64,000 nt of DNA, taken from positions 2,232,001 through 2,296,000 of the forward strand of contig NZ_CP059348.1 of assembly GCF_013702265.1 (NCBI RefSeq). The letters are read 5' to 3'. Both the position numbers and the translations under genes were made by a program. Of this stretch, positions 32,000 to 42,095 are shown one piece after another. The DNA comes from Providencia rettgeri (GTDB lineage Bacteria; Pseudomonadota; Gammaproteobacteria; Enterobacterales; Enterobacteriaceae). The notes under the pieces were generated by a model. It searched no databases and was not told the DNA's origin. It saw only the letters and a list, made by a program, of their open reading frames with translations. Numbering within the stretch: the first letter of the stretch is position 1; each line of letters starts with the position of its first letter.

Positions 32000-32816
32000 G
32001 TTGAGTTCCTATTATTTATTATTTTATGGCGAGATTTTTCAATGAGGAAATTGACCTCGCACGATAAGACTTTTATTCCAAACAAAATGAAATGTTTATT
32101 ACTCATAGGCGATAATATTATCGATATATTCCATTTGACGCGTAAAAACACGCTGCTATCTATGCACTTTTAATGCATATACAACAATGGCGAGTAACTA
32201 GGAGCTTAACCCAAGGTGGAACAACCCTATGATAATCCGACATTTAGCTTGATTGAAAAGGATACTTTCGCACCATAGCATAATAGATAAATAAATTACA
32301 AATAATTATTAATGCATAACTATGCGTTATTTTTTGAATCTTTAAAAAAGTAATAGTTACAGATAGAAATTATAAAAACAGTCAAAATCAATATATTAAT
32401 TATGGTGAATAATTTTCAAAAATTAATGGCATGCTATTAATTTTAGTTAACCATAAATATGTAGCATTACACGCGGTCTTTATTTTTTTATTTACATTAT
32501 TTAACGCTAATAAAGCGTATTCATCGTTTAACTTTATTTAAATTAAAATAACCACAAAGGAGTATTTAGTCTATTTGTTCAACATTTATAAGATAAATAA
32601 ACATCAGCGTCTAAAAAACATACGGGATTTTTAAACTGAGAGTTTAATGTCATTCAATTTAGGTGCGATTTTCTTTCAGTATGTTTATTTAGCTCTCTTC
32701 AGCATAAAATGCGATACGCCTTTCTTCTACTAGCGTACCACTTTGCTGGCACTATTCGCTGGAATAGTTAGATAAAATGATAAATCGAATACGGTGGGGA
32801 TAGAGGTAGGATGAGC
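32000..32816. other. Long AT-rich intergenic region
   Basis: About 820 bp between the peptidase operon and the htpX terminator without a credible reading frame on either strand. Base composition is strongly AT-rich in the centre (about 32280-32560). It must contain the promoter of the peptidase operon. No tRNA, CRISPR or clear long repeat is seen. A degraded gene or an unrecognised small RNA is possible. Confidence 0.4.
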
Positions 32817-32848
32817 AAATAAAAAAGGGAAACATGACGTTTCCCTTT
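32817..32848 (-). terminator. Terminator of htpX
   Basis: A perfect 10-bp stem (AAAGGGAAAC/GTTTCCCTTT) with a 5-nt loop, and a T-rich tract on the minus strand, 25 nt past the htpX stop. Confidence 0.85.
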
Positions 32849-32873
32849 CATTTTATCGCATTAACATCGTAGG

Positions 32874-33758
32874 CTATTTCAGATATTGGCCTGAGCGTAA
32901 TGCTTCAATACGTTTATCTAATGGTGGGTGAGATAAAAACAGTTCGCTAAATGCTTTACCACGGCCATTGATACAAAATGCCATCAAGCGCCCTTCTTCT
33001 TGCGGCTCATAGCTTGTTTTCAGGCGTTGCAGTGCAGCAATCATTTTCTCTCTACCGACTAATTTGGCAGAGCCTGCATCCGCGTGGAACTCACGGTAAC
33101 GAGAGAACCACATCGTAATGATGCTCGCTAAAATACCAAACACGATTTCTAATACCATCGAAACGGCAAAATAAACCATTGGGTTACCATTGCTGCTTTC
33201 ACTTTCATTGTCATTGTTGTTTGACATAAAGCCAGCCGCAACTTGCGCCAAAATACGTGAAATAAAGATAACGAAGGTATTCACAACACCTTGCAATAAG
33301 GTCATGGTAACCATATCACCGTTAGCGACATGGCTGATTTCATGAGCAATAACGGCTTCAGCTTCATCACGGCTCATGTTTTCCAATAAACCCGTACTTA
33401 CCGCAACCAAAGAAGCATCACGGCGTGCACCCGTTGCAAATGCGTTGATATCCGGTGCATGGTAAATTGCCACTTGTGGCATTTTGATACCCACTTGCTG
33501 GGATTGACGGCTAACAGTGTTAACTAACCACTGTTCCATCTCATTACGTGGATGTTCGATAACTTCACCCCCAACGGACTTCAGCGCCATCCATTTGGAC
33601 ATGAGCAGCGACACAAACGCGCCACCAAAACCAAACAATGCCGCCATGATCAGCAGACCTTGAGCACTACTTCCACGTATCCCGGTTAAACTTAAAATAA
33701 TCCCGAACACAAACATAACAGCTAAGTTTGTGAGCAAGAATAAAGCAATTCTCATCAT
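32874..33758 (-). CDS. htpX: Membrane zinc metalloprotease HtpX
   Basis: HtpX cooperates with FtsH in inner-membrane protein quality control and is induced by envelope stress in E. coli. The 294-residue protein (E. coli 293) has two N-terminal membrane segments. The zinc motif is HEISH in [14 protein letters not shown] near residue 140, two further hydrophobic segments follow, and the third zinc ligand Glu is in [13 protein letters not shown]. It is in the E. coli position next to prc, but a Lys/Ala-rich gene lies in between. Confidence 0.96.
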   Translation of the reverse strand: MMRIALFLLTNLAVMFVFGIILSLTGIRGSSAQGLLIMAALFGFGGAFVSLLMSKWMALKSVGGEVIEHPRNEMEQWLVNTVSRQSQQVGIKMPQVAIYHAPDINAFATGARRDASLVAVSTGLLENMSRDEAEAVIAHEISHVANGDMVTMTLLQGVVNTFVIFISRILAQVAAGFMSNNNDNESESSNGNPMVYFAVSMVLEIVFGILASIITMWFSRYREFHADAGSAKLVGREKMIAALQRLKTSYEPQEEGRLMAFCINGRGKAFSELFLSHPPLDKRIEALRSGQYLK

Positions 33759-33884
33759 TTTTTATAGGTTCCTTGGTCAAAACAAACATCACGACAAATT
33801 TACTTCATAAATAAGGTTTTTTCACACCATTTCAAGTCCATTAACAGGAAAAAGTCATAAAATAACATATCTTTACACACAGCA

Positions 33885-33916
33885 ATAAAAAATGCCGTTT
33901 TAATAAACGGCATTTA
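33885..33916 (-). terminator. Terminator of the Lys/Ala-rich repeat gene
   Basis: On the minus strand AATGCCGTTTATTAAAACGGCATT forms a 9-10 bp stem followed by six T. Confidence 0.85.
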
Positions 33917-33948
33917 AATGATAACGATAAGGCACTACGAGAAACTGA

Positions 33949-34704
33949 TCAGCTCACTTTACCTTTAGTTGGCTTGCCTTTAGAAACTTTTGCGGTTGTT
34001 TTTGCTGCAGCTTTAGCTTTATCGGCTTTCACTTTATCCGCTTTTGCTTTGTCTGCTTTATCTTTTGCTGCTTTGGTTTTGTCTTTCTCTACCGCTTTAG
34101 CTTTGTCGGCTTTTTCCTTCACCGCTTTAGAGGTTTCCTTCTCTTTAGCCTTGGCTTTATCTGCTTTTTCTTTCACTGCTTTTGCAGATTCTTTGTCGGC
34201 AGTTTTAGCTTTATCTGCTTTCTCTTTTACAGCTTTAGAGGTTTCTTTATCAGCAGCTTTGGCTTTATCCGCTTTCTCTTTTACAGCTTTAGAGGTCTCT
34301 TTCTCTGTTGCTTTTGCCTTATCTTTCACAGCTTTCGATGTTTCCTTCTCAGCTGCTTTAGCCTTATCAGTTGCTTTTGATGCTTTATCTTTTGCAGTTT
34401 TACTCATGTTGTCACCTGTCTCTTTGATAGAATCTACCGCTGATGGTTTGCTGGACTGCTTTGCCACACCCGCCCCAATACCCGCACCAATACCTGCATT
34501 TTTATTGATTGAGTTTTTTAGTTCATTTGTACAGACTTGCTCCGAACGACTGGTTGTTCCGTCATTACAGATAAATTGCCCGCCATCACAACGAGCAATT
34601 CCGCCTTTAGCGCCTGAACAAGGGTAGTTACTTGCATTCGCAGAACCCATTGACGACATCATGACCGCCATGACAGTTAATAAACCTACAGATAATTTAC
34701 GCAT
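33949..34704 (-). CDS. Secreted Lys/Ala-rich repeat protein with YdcA-like N-terminal module
   Basis: A 251-residue protein with a signal peptide (1-24, cleavage after ANA). A short Cys-containing module follows (about residues 25-60, Cys at 29, 39, 46 and 58). Its pattern, CSGAKGG then C-G-G-x-F-x-C-N-D-G, resembles the small E. coli protein YdcA as I recall it. Then come a Gly-Ile-Ala linker (GIGAGIGAG, 71-79) and a long, very basic low-complexity region (about 100-240). The latter contains roughly 18-residue repeats built around ETSKAVKEKADKAKA. The tail is predicted to be helical and resembles LEA or histone H1-like sequences. Function unknown. It lies between prc and htpX, where E. coli has nothing comparable. 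Confidence 0.8.
   Translation of the reverse strand: MRKLSVGLLTVMAVMMSSMGSANASNYPCSGAKGGIARCDGGQFICNDGTTSRSEQVCTNELKNSINKNAGIGAGIGAGVAKQSSKPSAVDSIKETGDNMSKTAKDKASKATDKAKAAEKETSKAVKDKAKATEKETSKAVKEKADKAKAADKETSKAVKEKADKAKTADKESAKAVKEKADKAKAKEKETSKAVKEKADKAKAVEKDKTKAAKDKADKAKADKVKADKAKAAAKTTAKVSKGKPTKGKVS
34075..34344 (-). repeat. In-gene tandem repeats of about 54 bp
   Basis: The DNA coding for residues 121-210 of the Lys/Ala-rich protein consists of about five degenerate copies of an approximately 54-bp unit (18 codons). Adjacent copies differ by point changes only. Confidence 0.7.
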
Positions 34705-34882
34705 TGTTTTGCCTCATTAATAAGGGATATTACTAACTGAAGTGTAGGATACTTTTGAAAAAGCGAAAGAAAACCCAATAATTTTTTAAATAAAAATTTA
34801 AGTTTAGTTGAATTTAAGTCTGTAGATAAAATACCAAATAAAATAAATCACCTTAAAATCAATTAATTATGGTATTTTTAGA

Positions 34883-34909
34883 TATAAAAAAGCCAGCTTG
34901 CGCTGGCTC
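34883..34909 (-). terminator. Terminator of prc
   Basis: On the minus strand AGCCAGCGCAAGCTGGCT forms a compact hairpin followed by six T, 20 nt after the prc stop codon. Confidence 0.88.
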
Positions 34910-34928
34910 TAGAAAATACTTTTTATTT

Positions 34929-36974
34929 TTACTGCTTGGCACCAGAAAGCATCTTAGTGTTTTGATTCGAAAGGTCTATTGCCATTTTCACCGTTTCATC
35001 TAAATACGGATCTGGCGCTTCGTAATCTTTCGGTAAATCATCAATCGACTTCAATAATGGCTTGCCAAGTTTTGCATTGCGCTCATTAATGCGTTTCAGT
35101 TTGGTCGCATCAATTTCATCATCTTCTTTCTGACGCTGAGCATAGTTCAGAGAAATTAGATTCTTAGTCGCTTTCAATGACTTGTAACGCGCAATATCTT
35201 CATCGATATATTTGAATTCAGGATCAACACTGATACGGGCTAAATGCTTGGTTTTAATCGGAGATAAATCAGCGTTAATGTCCCCAGATTTAGTGTAATT
35301 CGCAGCCGGGATGCTATCCCAAGGCAATGCGTTATCTTCAAAGCTTTCACCTGTTTCTGCTGGATCTTGCCCTGTTGGCATAACCACATCTGGCGTCACA
35401 CCTTCACGCTGAGTACTTCCACCATTTACACGATAGAACTTCTGGATAGTGTATTGCACTGAACCTAATGATGGCCATTCTGGTTTAAGCATTTGATCAT
35501 AAACGCGGCTTAAACTTCTGTGCTGCTGTACCGTTCCTTTACCAAAAGTCGGTTCACCGACAATTAAAGCGCGACCATAATCTTGCATTGCTGCAGCAAA
35601 AATTTCTGATGCGGAAGCACTAAAGCGATCAACCAGAACCACTAATGGACCTTTGTAATAGATAACATCATCGTCATCCGCATCTTGGCGAACTTGACCA
35701 TTGTTATCACGAACTTGAACAACCGGCCCTTTGTTAATAAACAGTCCAGATAATGCAACCGCTTCTGTTAATGCCCCACCGCCATTACCGCGCAGGTCAA
35801 TAACAAGAGCCGAAACATTCTCTTTCGCCATTTTTTGTAGTTCAGTTTTGACATCATTAGTCAAACCAACATAGAAACCTGGAATATCTAATACACCAAC
35901 TTTCTCTTTACCTTGCTGTTTGATAGACAGTTTTACCGCTCTATCTTCCAGTCGGATCTGTTCGCGAACAATTGTCACAATACGTGGCTTAGCACCTTTC
36001 GTATCTGAAACAACTTCTAAACGAACTTGGCTACCTTTTGGCCCTTTGATTAACGCGACGACGTCATCTAAACGCCAACCCACGACATCAACAATAGGTT
36101 TACCAACTTGACCAACACCAATGATTTTGTCGCCGACTTTTAATTCTTTGCTTTTAGCCGCAGGGCCACCCGCAACTAAAGAATTAATTGTCGTATTATC
36201 ATCATCTTGTTGTAATACAGCACCAATCCCTTCAAGGGATAAACTCATTTCTGAGTTAAATTGTTCAGTGCTACGAGGTGATAAATAACTGGTATGTGGG
36301 TCAATTTCGCGAGCAAACGCATTCATGATTAATTGGAATACGTCTTCGCTTTGTGCCTGAGATAAGCGTTTCAATGCAAAATTGTAACGCTTAGTCAGTT
36401 TGTCTTTGATCTCTTTGTCATCTTTGCCCGTTAATTTCAAACTCAACCAATCATAGCGGACTTTTTGATCCCATAAACGGTCTAGTTCTTCTTTATCTTT
36501 CGGCCAAGGTGCTTTAGTTCGATCAACTTCAATAGAATCCGTCGCGTTTAAATCAATCGGCTGATCTAAACGCGCGAGTGCATATTTGAAACGTTCAAAA
36601 CGACGTTGCTGAGAAAGGTTATACAGGTCATAGAACTTATCTAACTTGCCATCTTCAAGCCATTCACCCGTTTTTGCTTTATCTTTTGCATACTGGTCAA
36701 CATCGGATTGAAGTAAAACATTATGCCCGTAATCAATCATATTGAGATAACGGTCAAATATTTTCCCAGAAAACTCTTTGTCTAAATCGAATTGGCGATA
36801 GTGAGAACGCGTAAAACGCGATGTCACCCGCTCACTCACGGTACCGTGCTGTGTATTCTGCTTTAAAAGAGGTAACTGAGCAGCAGTGACCGGAGTCACT
36901 GCCTGAGTATTAGCTATTGCGGTGCCGAAAGTCGCGAGACTCACAACAAATGCAACTTTGAGTAATTTGTTCAT
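34929..36974 (-). CDS. prc: Tail-specific protease Prc (Tsp)
   Basis: Prc is a periplasmic protease that processes the C terminus of FtsI and degrades SsrA-tagged and misfolded periplasmic proteins. With NlpI it degrades the murein hydrolase MepS. The 681-residue protein (E. coli 682) has a signal peptide (about 1-21). The PDZ domain (about 240-330) has its SLSLEGIGAVLQ loop. The S41 catalytic Ser is in DRFSASASEIFAAA and the Lys in GEPTFGKGTVQQ. It follows proQ by 19 bp and is probably in one operon with it. Confidence 0.97.
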   Translation of the reverse strand: MNKLLKVAFVVSLATFGTAIANTQAVTPVTAAQLPLLKQNTQHGTVSERVTSRFTRSHYRQFDLDKEFSGKIFDRYLNMIDYGHNVLLQSDVDQYAKDKAKTGEWLEDGKLDKFYDLYNLSQQRRFERFKYALARLDQPIDLNATDSIEVDRTKAPWPKDKEELDRLWDQKVRYDWLSLKLTGKDDKEIKDKLTKRYNFALKRLSQAQSEDVFQLIMNAFAREIDPHTSYLSPRSTEQFNSEMSLSLEGIGAVLQQDDDNTTINSLVAGGPAAKSKELKVGDKIIGVGQVGKPIVDVVGWRLDDVVALIKGPKGSQVRLEVVSDTKGAKPRIVTIVREQIRLEDRAVKLSIKQQGKEKVGVLDIPGFYVGLTNDVKTELQKMAKENVSALVIDLRGNGGGALTEAVALSGLFINKGPVVQVRDNNGQVRQDADDDDVIYYKGPLVVLVDRFSASASEIFAAAMQDYGRALIVGEPTFGKGTVQQHRSLSRVYDQMLKPEWPSLGSVQYTIQKFYRVNGGSTQREGVTPDVVMPTGQDPAETGESFEDNALPWDSIPAANYTKSGDINADLSPIKTKHLARISVDPEFKYIDEDIARYKSLKATKNLISLNYAQRQKEDDEIDATKLKRINERNAKLGKPLLKSIDDLPKDYEAPDPYLDETVKMAIDLSNQNTKMLSGAKQ

Positions 36975-36993
36975 GACCTGAGTGACCTCCGTA

Positions 36994-37680
36994 TCAGAAC
37001 TTTAAATGTTCCGCGCGCACAATCATTGCCAGACCAGATGGCAATTGAACCCTAACACCATCTTTGGCAATTTCCAGCACAGAGGCATCCATCATACTGC
37101 TACCCACTTTCACTTTCAGAGTCTGACCGACTTTCAGTGTGTTGATATCAGTAACTGATTTCAAATTCTCTTCAGCTGGGTTGCTACGAGGTTTTTTCGG
37201 AGCTGTATTTTGTGGGCGTTCTTTTTTGTCTGATGGACGGCGACGAGATGTGCTCTCTTTGTTCGCATCATTTTGACGAGGTGCTTTGTCACTAGGCTTT
37301 TTCGCAGCAGGACGCTTTTGCGTTTTTTGTTGCTCTGCGCGTTGCGCTTGGACTCTCGCTTTCGCTTCAGCTAATTGTTGACGCGCATGGGCGATGTGCT
37401 CTGCATCTAATTCACCGCAGTCATCTCCATTTAAGTCAACACGTTTTGCGCCTTCTTTAACACCGTAAAGGTAACGCCAGCTAGAGGTATACATGCGTAA
37501 CGCAGAACGTAATTGCGTTTTGCTAATACCATCTTCTTCGGTCAAGTTCCCTACGATATCTTGAAAAATTCCGACTTTAAGCGGACGTGCTTCGCCTTCA
37601 GCGATAAAACAGCGTGGAAAACGCTCTGCCAAAAATGCGATAACTTCTTTACTACTATTCAACTTAGGTTGATTTTCCAT
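36994..37680 (-). CDS. proQ: RNA chaperone ProQ
   Basis: ProQ is a global RNA-binding protein that binds structured small RNAs and mRNA 3' ends, and it supports ProP expression. The 228-residue product (E. coli 232) has the FinO-like domain (about 1-120, including [11 protein letters not shown]-type segment [13 protein letters not shown]). A Lys/Arg/Pro-rich linker (about 125-185) leads to a C-terminal Tudor-like domain (about 186-228). I chose the ATG at 37680 because it gives the conserved start [13 protein letters not shown]; the upstream ATG would add 16 atypical residues. Confidence 0.96.
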   Translation of the reverse strand: MENQPKLNSSKEVIAFLAERFPRCFIAEGEARPLKVGIFQDIVGNLTEEDGISKTQLRSALRMYTSSWRYLYGVKEGAKRVDLNGDDCGELDAEHIAHARQQLAEAKARVQAQRAEQQKTQKRPAAKKPSDKAPRQNDANKESTSRRRPSDKKERPQNTAPKKPRSNPAEENLKSVTDINTLKVGQTLKVKVGSSMMDASVLEIAKDGVRVQLPSGLAMIVRAEHLKF

Positions 37681-37790
37681 GAAATTTCCTGATAACAACG
37701 ATTTTGCCAACCTCACGGGCATGAACAAGCGGACATTATAATCGTGTTGCTGACAATTGCCACGTTCCTATTGATTTTACATACCAATAA

Positions 37791-38273
37791 TTAATAATAT
37801 TTTGGTATAGAACACATTGCCAAGTGCTGGCATAACTGGTCTGTAAGGTATTGAAGCCCTTTTTCATCTTCTTCATCGAATTGACCGATATTTGGGCTAT
37901 CGATGTCTAAAACCCCAATTATCTTGCCATTTACACTCAGAGGGAAGACGATTTCCGAGTTACTTGCCGCATCACATGCGATGTGACCTGGGAAAGCATG
38001 CACATCTTCCACACGCTGAACTCGCGCTTCGGAAAATGCAGCACCACAGACGCCTTTATTGAACGGGATCCGTACACAAGCGACTTTGCCTTGGAAGGGT
38101 CCGAGAACCAGCTCCTTTCCATCACTCAAGTAAAAACCAACCCAGTTGATACCGGATAAACGTTCAAATAATAACGCACTGCTATTTGCCAAACTGGCAA
38201 TTAAATCATACTCTCCAGCGAGAAGTGCAGATAAACTATCTGAAAGTTCGAGATAATACTTCTTTTTATCCAT
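37791..38273 (-). CDS. msrC: Free methionine-R-sulfoxide reductase MsrC
   Basis: A 160-residue GAF-domain enzyme (YebR family) that reduces free Met-R-sulfoxide in the cytosol. The three functional Cys positions appear in VACVRIPFN, KGVCGAAF and HIACDAAS. The GVLDIDSP segment of the GAF pocket is present. It precedes proQ in the same direction with a gap of about 110 bp, as in E. coli. Confidence 0.94.
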   Translation of the reverse strand: MDKKKYYLELSDSLSALLAGEYDLIASLANSSALLFERLSGINWVGFYLSDGKELVLGPFQGKVACVRIPFNKGVCGAAFSEARVQRVEDVHAFPGHIACDAASNSEIVFPLSVNGKIIGVLDIDSPNIGQFDEEDEKGLQYLTDQLCQHLAMCSIPKYY

Positions 38274-38404
38274 ATTTATTTTCAGTTATACATAAACAAG
38301 TAAAAAATATTAGTAAGCGTAGACCGTAGGTTAGCAAGTTGTCACTTTTACGTAAATTTTTTTACACTAGATTACAAGCAAATTAATTCATACAATGAAT
38401 ATAT

Positions 38405-39631
38405 ATGACCCACATTAATCATACTGCCATGAATTTGCAACGTTGTTGCCATTGTAACCAAAAAATAGTGACTCCGCCTTTTCGACCACGGCAAGTCATT
38501 GTTTGCCCAAGATGTTCTAGTCAATTAAATGATGGGCGTTCATGGTCACTCCGTCGTCTTGCTCTATTATCTATCACTTTACTGCTTCTTGCGCCCATCG
38601 CTTTTTGGCAGCCATTGATTTCTATTCATCTATTTGGCACCCAAATCAATGCTAATGTGCTTGATGGTATCCGCTTAATTAGCGAGCAAGGTGACCCTTT
38701 TACCGCCAGCATTGTGGCTTTTTGTGCGATAGCAGCACCGCTACTTTTGCCTATTTCGATTTTATCTTTGGTATTAGCGCGTTACCTGTCCATCAACATG
38801 CGTCCCATTTTACTGATGATGAAGCATCTCAAAGAGTGGGTCATGCTGGATGTCTATCTTGTCGGTTTGGGTATCGCCGCGATTAAAATGCAAGATTACG
38901 CGACGGTTTCTGTCGGGCACGGGTTGATTGCGTTTAGCACAATGTCTGTGATTAGTATTATTATTTTAATCCATATTAATCTCGATGAACTGTGGCGACG
39001 GCTTTATCCTTTAGAGGAAAATGCAGATGCTCCTCATGCAGAAACCTGCCTAGCCTGCCATTTTACTGGCGAACCCAATAAGAAAGGCAAGTGCCAGCGC
39101 TGCCACCGTCCCCTTCACCATCGCGAACCTTTGAGCTTACAAAAAACATGGGCCGCACTGATTGCCGCCATGGTGTTGTTGATCCCTGCTAACCTACTGC
39201 CCATTTCGACGTTTTATTTAAATGGGCGACGCTTAGAAGACACGATTTACTCCGGTGTTGTTTCCTTAATTGACTCAGGAAACTGGCCGATTGCCATTAT
39301 CGTTTTTATTGCCAGTATTTTGGTGCCCTTCGTGAAGATTATCATCATGATACTGTTACTATTTTCAATTCAACTTAAAAGCCATACAGACCCTGTGTTA
39401 CGGATGAAATTGCTGAAATTCGTTTCATGGATTGGGCGCTGGTCGATGTTAGATTTATTCGTCATCGCCTTGATGATGACCTTAGTTAACCGCGATATGC
39501 TAATGTCATTTACGATGGGACCTGCGGCTTTATATTTTGGTACCGCTGTTATTTTAACTATCCTTGCTGTTGAGTGGTTGGACAGTCGATTAATTTGGGA
39601 TTCTTATGGAAAATCAAAACCATCAAAGTGA
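38405..39631 (+). CDS. yebS: Inner-membrane lipid transport protein LetA (YebS)
   Basis: LetA is a PqiA-family membrane protein that works with LetB in lipid transport across the envelope. The 408-residue product has two zinc-ribbon modules (CCHCNQK with CPRCSSQL at the N terminus, and CLACHFTG with CQRCHRPL near residue 215). Each is followed by four hydrophobic segments, the tandem PqiA architecture. Its stop codon lies inside the first codons of letB, a 26-bp overlap that indicates translational coupling. Divergent from msrC. Confidence 0.93.
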   Translation: MTHINHTAMNLQRCCHCNQKIVTPPFRPRQVIVCPRCSSQLNDGRSWSLRRLALLSITLLLLAPIAFWQPLISIHLFGTQINANVLDGIRLISEQGDPFTASIVAFCAIAAPLLLPISILSLVLARYLSINMRPILLMMKHLKEWVMLDVYLVGLGIAAIKMQDYATVSVGHGLIAFSTMSVISIIILIHINLDELWRRLYPLEENADAPHAETCLACHFTGEPNKKGKCQRCHRPLHHREPLSLQKTWAALIAAMVLLIPANLLPISTFYLNGRRLEDTIYSGVVSLIDSGNWPIAIIVFIASILVPFVKIIIMILLLFSIQLKSHTDPVLRMKLLKFVSWIGRWSMLDLFVIALMMTLVNRDMLMSFTMGPAALYFGTAVILTILAVEWLDSRLIWDSYGKSKPSK

Positions 39632-41945
39632 AACTTCAGATGAAGTTTCGGAGGTTATCAGCCGTAAAAGGACGACAATTTCGCCCTTTTGGCTGCTTCC
39701 CATCATCGCGATCATGATCGCAGGCTGGCTGCTATTCCAACAATGGGTGGAGCGTGGCACGCAAATTACTATTCAATTTTCATCCGCCTCTGGCGTTGTT
39801 GCAGGTCGAACGCCAATTCGCTACCAAGGTGTGGATGTCGGCATGGTACAAACCGTCTCTATCAGTGATGATATGAAAAGCGTCATTGTTACTGCCAATG
39901 TGAATAAAGACATGCGCTCTGCACTCACTTCAGGAACGCGTTTTTGGCTGGTAACACCTAAAGCCTCTCTAGCCGGCGTATCAGGCTTAGATGCTCTGGT
40001 AGGTGGGAACTATATTGGTATGCAACCAAGCACTGGTTCGCCAAAATCCCAATTTGTGGCGCTTGATACACCACCTCAGCGAAACTTAAACGAAGGTGAG
40101 TTACTGATTTACCTCACCGCCAAAGATTTAGGTGCATTAAACGAAAACTCCCCCGTTTATTACCGTAAAGTTCCGGTCGGTTATATTTCTGATTACTCCT
40201 TATTACCTGAAAATAAAGGCGTCTCCATCGCGGTTATTATTAAAAAGCGCTACGTTAATCTCGTCCGGTCAGATAGCCAATTTTGGAATATCTCCGGTAT
40301 TGAAGGTGGATTCGACCTGAATACCGGCGCCAGCATCAAAATGGAAAGCCTGTCGGCAGTGATCAATGGCGCTGTCGCATTTGATTCCCCAGAAAATAGC
40401 CTGCCAGCACAAACAGGGCAACAATATGAATTGCAGCCGAGTAAAGAGGATGTCAAACCGCTTGATCAGCAAGGCAATATAGACTTGCAACTGACCCTCA
40501 CCGCATTGGATACCTTCGGGGTAAATGTGGGGCAACCTGTTATCTATCGCGGAATAAAAATCGGTGAAGTGTTACAACGTCACTTAACGGATGACAATGT
40601 TCAGTTCCAAATTGCCGTGTTTAATGAATTTAAACATTTGGTTAAACAGGACAGTAAATTTGTCGCCAATAGCCGTGTCGATGTGCAGTTAGGTATGAGC
40701 GGATTACAATTCCAAGGCGCAACGCCGCAAGAGTGGCTAGAAGGCGGCCTACATATCATTCCGGGGAAAGGTAAAGATACATTACCAGACTCATTCCCGT
40801 TATATCGTACCGATGAAAATGCCAAGGCGGGTATTTTAGGTTCCGCACCGCCGACCACCATTACGCTAAACACCAATACCCTTCCCGACATCCAACAAGG
40901 CTCAGTGGTGCTATATCGTCAATTTGAAGTCGGTAAAATTGTTTCGATTAAACCAAACAATGACGGCTTTGCAGTGAATGTGTATATCTCAGGGCAATAC
41001 CGTAACTTATTGACCCCACAAAGCGTATTCTGGGCTGAAGGTGGTGCTAAAGTTCAGTTAAATGCTGGAGGTTTAACGGTTCAAGCTTCCCCACTCAGCC
41101 GTGCGTTTAGTGGTGCGATTAGTTTTGATAATATTCAAACTGGCTCATTAGATACTTCACGCCAACATACACTTTACCCATCAGAAACTGCGGCAAAAGC
41201 GATTGGTAGTGCGGTAACGTTGACAACCTTTGATGCGTCTAAGCTATCCGAAGGCATGCCTATTCGTTATTTAGGTATTAACATCGGGCAAATCGAATCA
41301 CTGAAGCTGTCTGCGGATAATCGTGAAGTGAAAGCGAAAGCAATTTTGTATCCTGAATATGTGGAGAATTTCACCAAAATTGGCAGCCGTTTTGCCATTG
41401 TCACCCCTGAGCTTTCTCCATCGGGGGTTAACAACCTCGATACACTGATCCAACCGTATATCAGTGCAGAGCCAGGACGCAGTAATAAGAGCCGTTTCCA
41501 ATTTGAATTGCAAACTGCCAACATCACAGATTCCCGTTATCTCGATGGTCTCACCATTATCCTTGATGCTAGTGAGGCAGGTTCTATTCAGGTAGGAACG
41601 CCAATTCTGTTTAGAGGATTAGAGATCGGAACCGTCACCGGGCTTTATTTGGGAGAGCTTTCCGATCGCGTTTATGTTGCAACGCGTATAGGTAAAGAAT
41701 ACCAATATCTGATCCGTGATAATACCCAGTTCTGGTTATCTTCAGGCTACAACCTCGCCTTTGGTTTAACAGGCGGCGTAGTGAAAAGCGGGACATTCAA
41801 GCAGTTTGTTCGTGGTGGAATTTCGCTGGCAACCCCGCCAACAGTGCCACTCGCACCTAAAGCTAAACCTGATCAGCATTTCATTCTGAAATTAGAGCCA
41901 CCAGCGGACTGGTTAGACTGGGGAACCCCTATCCCCAAAAAATAA
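39606..41945 (+). CDS. yebT: MCE-repeat lipid transport tunnel LetB (YebT), six-repeat form
   Basis: LetB is a periplasm-spanning hexameric tunnel anchored by one N-terminal helix (about residues 27-46). I count six MCE repeats in this 779-residue protein: about 52-150, 164-262, 292-388, 416-510, 535-626 and 647-742. Each has the GxPVxYRGxxIGxV-type core (for example PIRYQGVDVGMV and PVIYRGIKIGEV). E. coli LetB is about 100 residues longer and has seven repeats. The shorter form would make a shorter tunnel, unless linkers compensate. The gene overlaps letA by 26 bp. Confidence 0.93.
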   Translation: MENQNHQSETSDEVSEVISRKRTTISPFWLLPIIAIMIAGWLLFQQWVERGTQITIQFSSASGVVAGRTPIRYQGVDVGMVQTVSISDDMKSVIVTANVNKDMRSALTSGTRFWLVTPKASLAGVSGLDALVGGNYIGMQPSTGSPKSQFVALDTPPQRNLNEGELLIYLTAKDLGALNENSPVYYRKVPVGYISDYSLLPENKGVSIAVIIKKRYVNLVRSDSQFWNISGIEGGFDLNTGASIKMESLSAVINGAVAFDSPENSLPAQTGQQYELQPSKEDVKPLDQQGNIDLQLTLTALDTFGVNVGQPVIYRGIKIGEVLQRHLTDDNVQFQIAVFNEFKHLVKQDSKFVANSRVDVQLGMSGLQFQGATPQEWLEGGLHIIPGKGKDTLPDSFPLYRTDENAKAGILGSAPPTTITLNTNTLPDIQQGSVVLYRQFEVGKIVSIKPNNDGFAVNVYISGQYRNLLTPQSVFWAEGGAKVQLNAGGLTVQASPLSRAFSGAISFDNIQTGSLDTSRQHTLYPSETAAKAIGSAVTLTTFDASKLSEGMPIRYLGINIGQIESLKLSADNREVKAKAILYPEYVENFTKIGSRFAIVTPELSPSGVNNLDTLIQPYISAEPGRSNKSRFQFELQTANITDSRYLDGLTIILDASEAGSIQVGTPILFRGLEIGTVTGLYLGELSDRVYVATRIGKEYQYLIRDNTQFWLSSGYNLAFGLTGGVVKSGTFKQFVRGGISLATPPTVPLAPKAKPDQHFILKLEPPADWLDWGTPIPKK

Positions 41946-41953
41946 TCCCTAAC

Positions 41954-41990
41954 AAGGCGTCATGTTTCTCAGCATGACGCCTTTTTTATT
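41954..41990 (+). terminator. Terminator of yebS-yebT
   Basis: A strong 11-bp stem (AAGGCGTCATG/CATGACGCCTT) with an 8-nt loop and six T, directly after the yebT stop. Confidence 0.92.
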
Positions 41991-42095
41991 ATCCACTACT
42001 GAAAATATATTTTGGAAATGAATTCCATTTATACTATGCTTAATTTCGTTGGGCTGATTTTTTATTGTAAAAATAAAGAGTAAAGAGGAAATGTT

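Noticed and set aside
33974-34627. A 217-codon frame on the plus strand opposite the Lys/Ala-rich gene
   Set aside because: It is the complement of Lys/Ala codons, giving Leu/Ser/Phe/Ala repeats. Signal peptide, terminator and four-Cys module all support the minus-strand gene.
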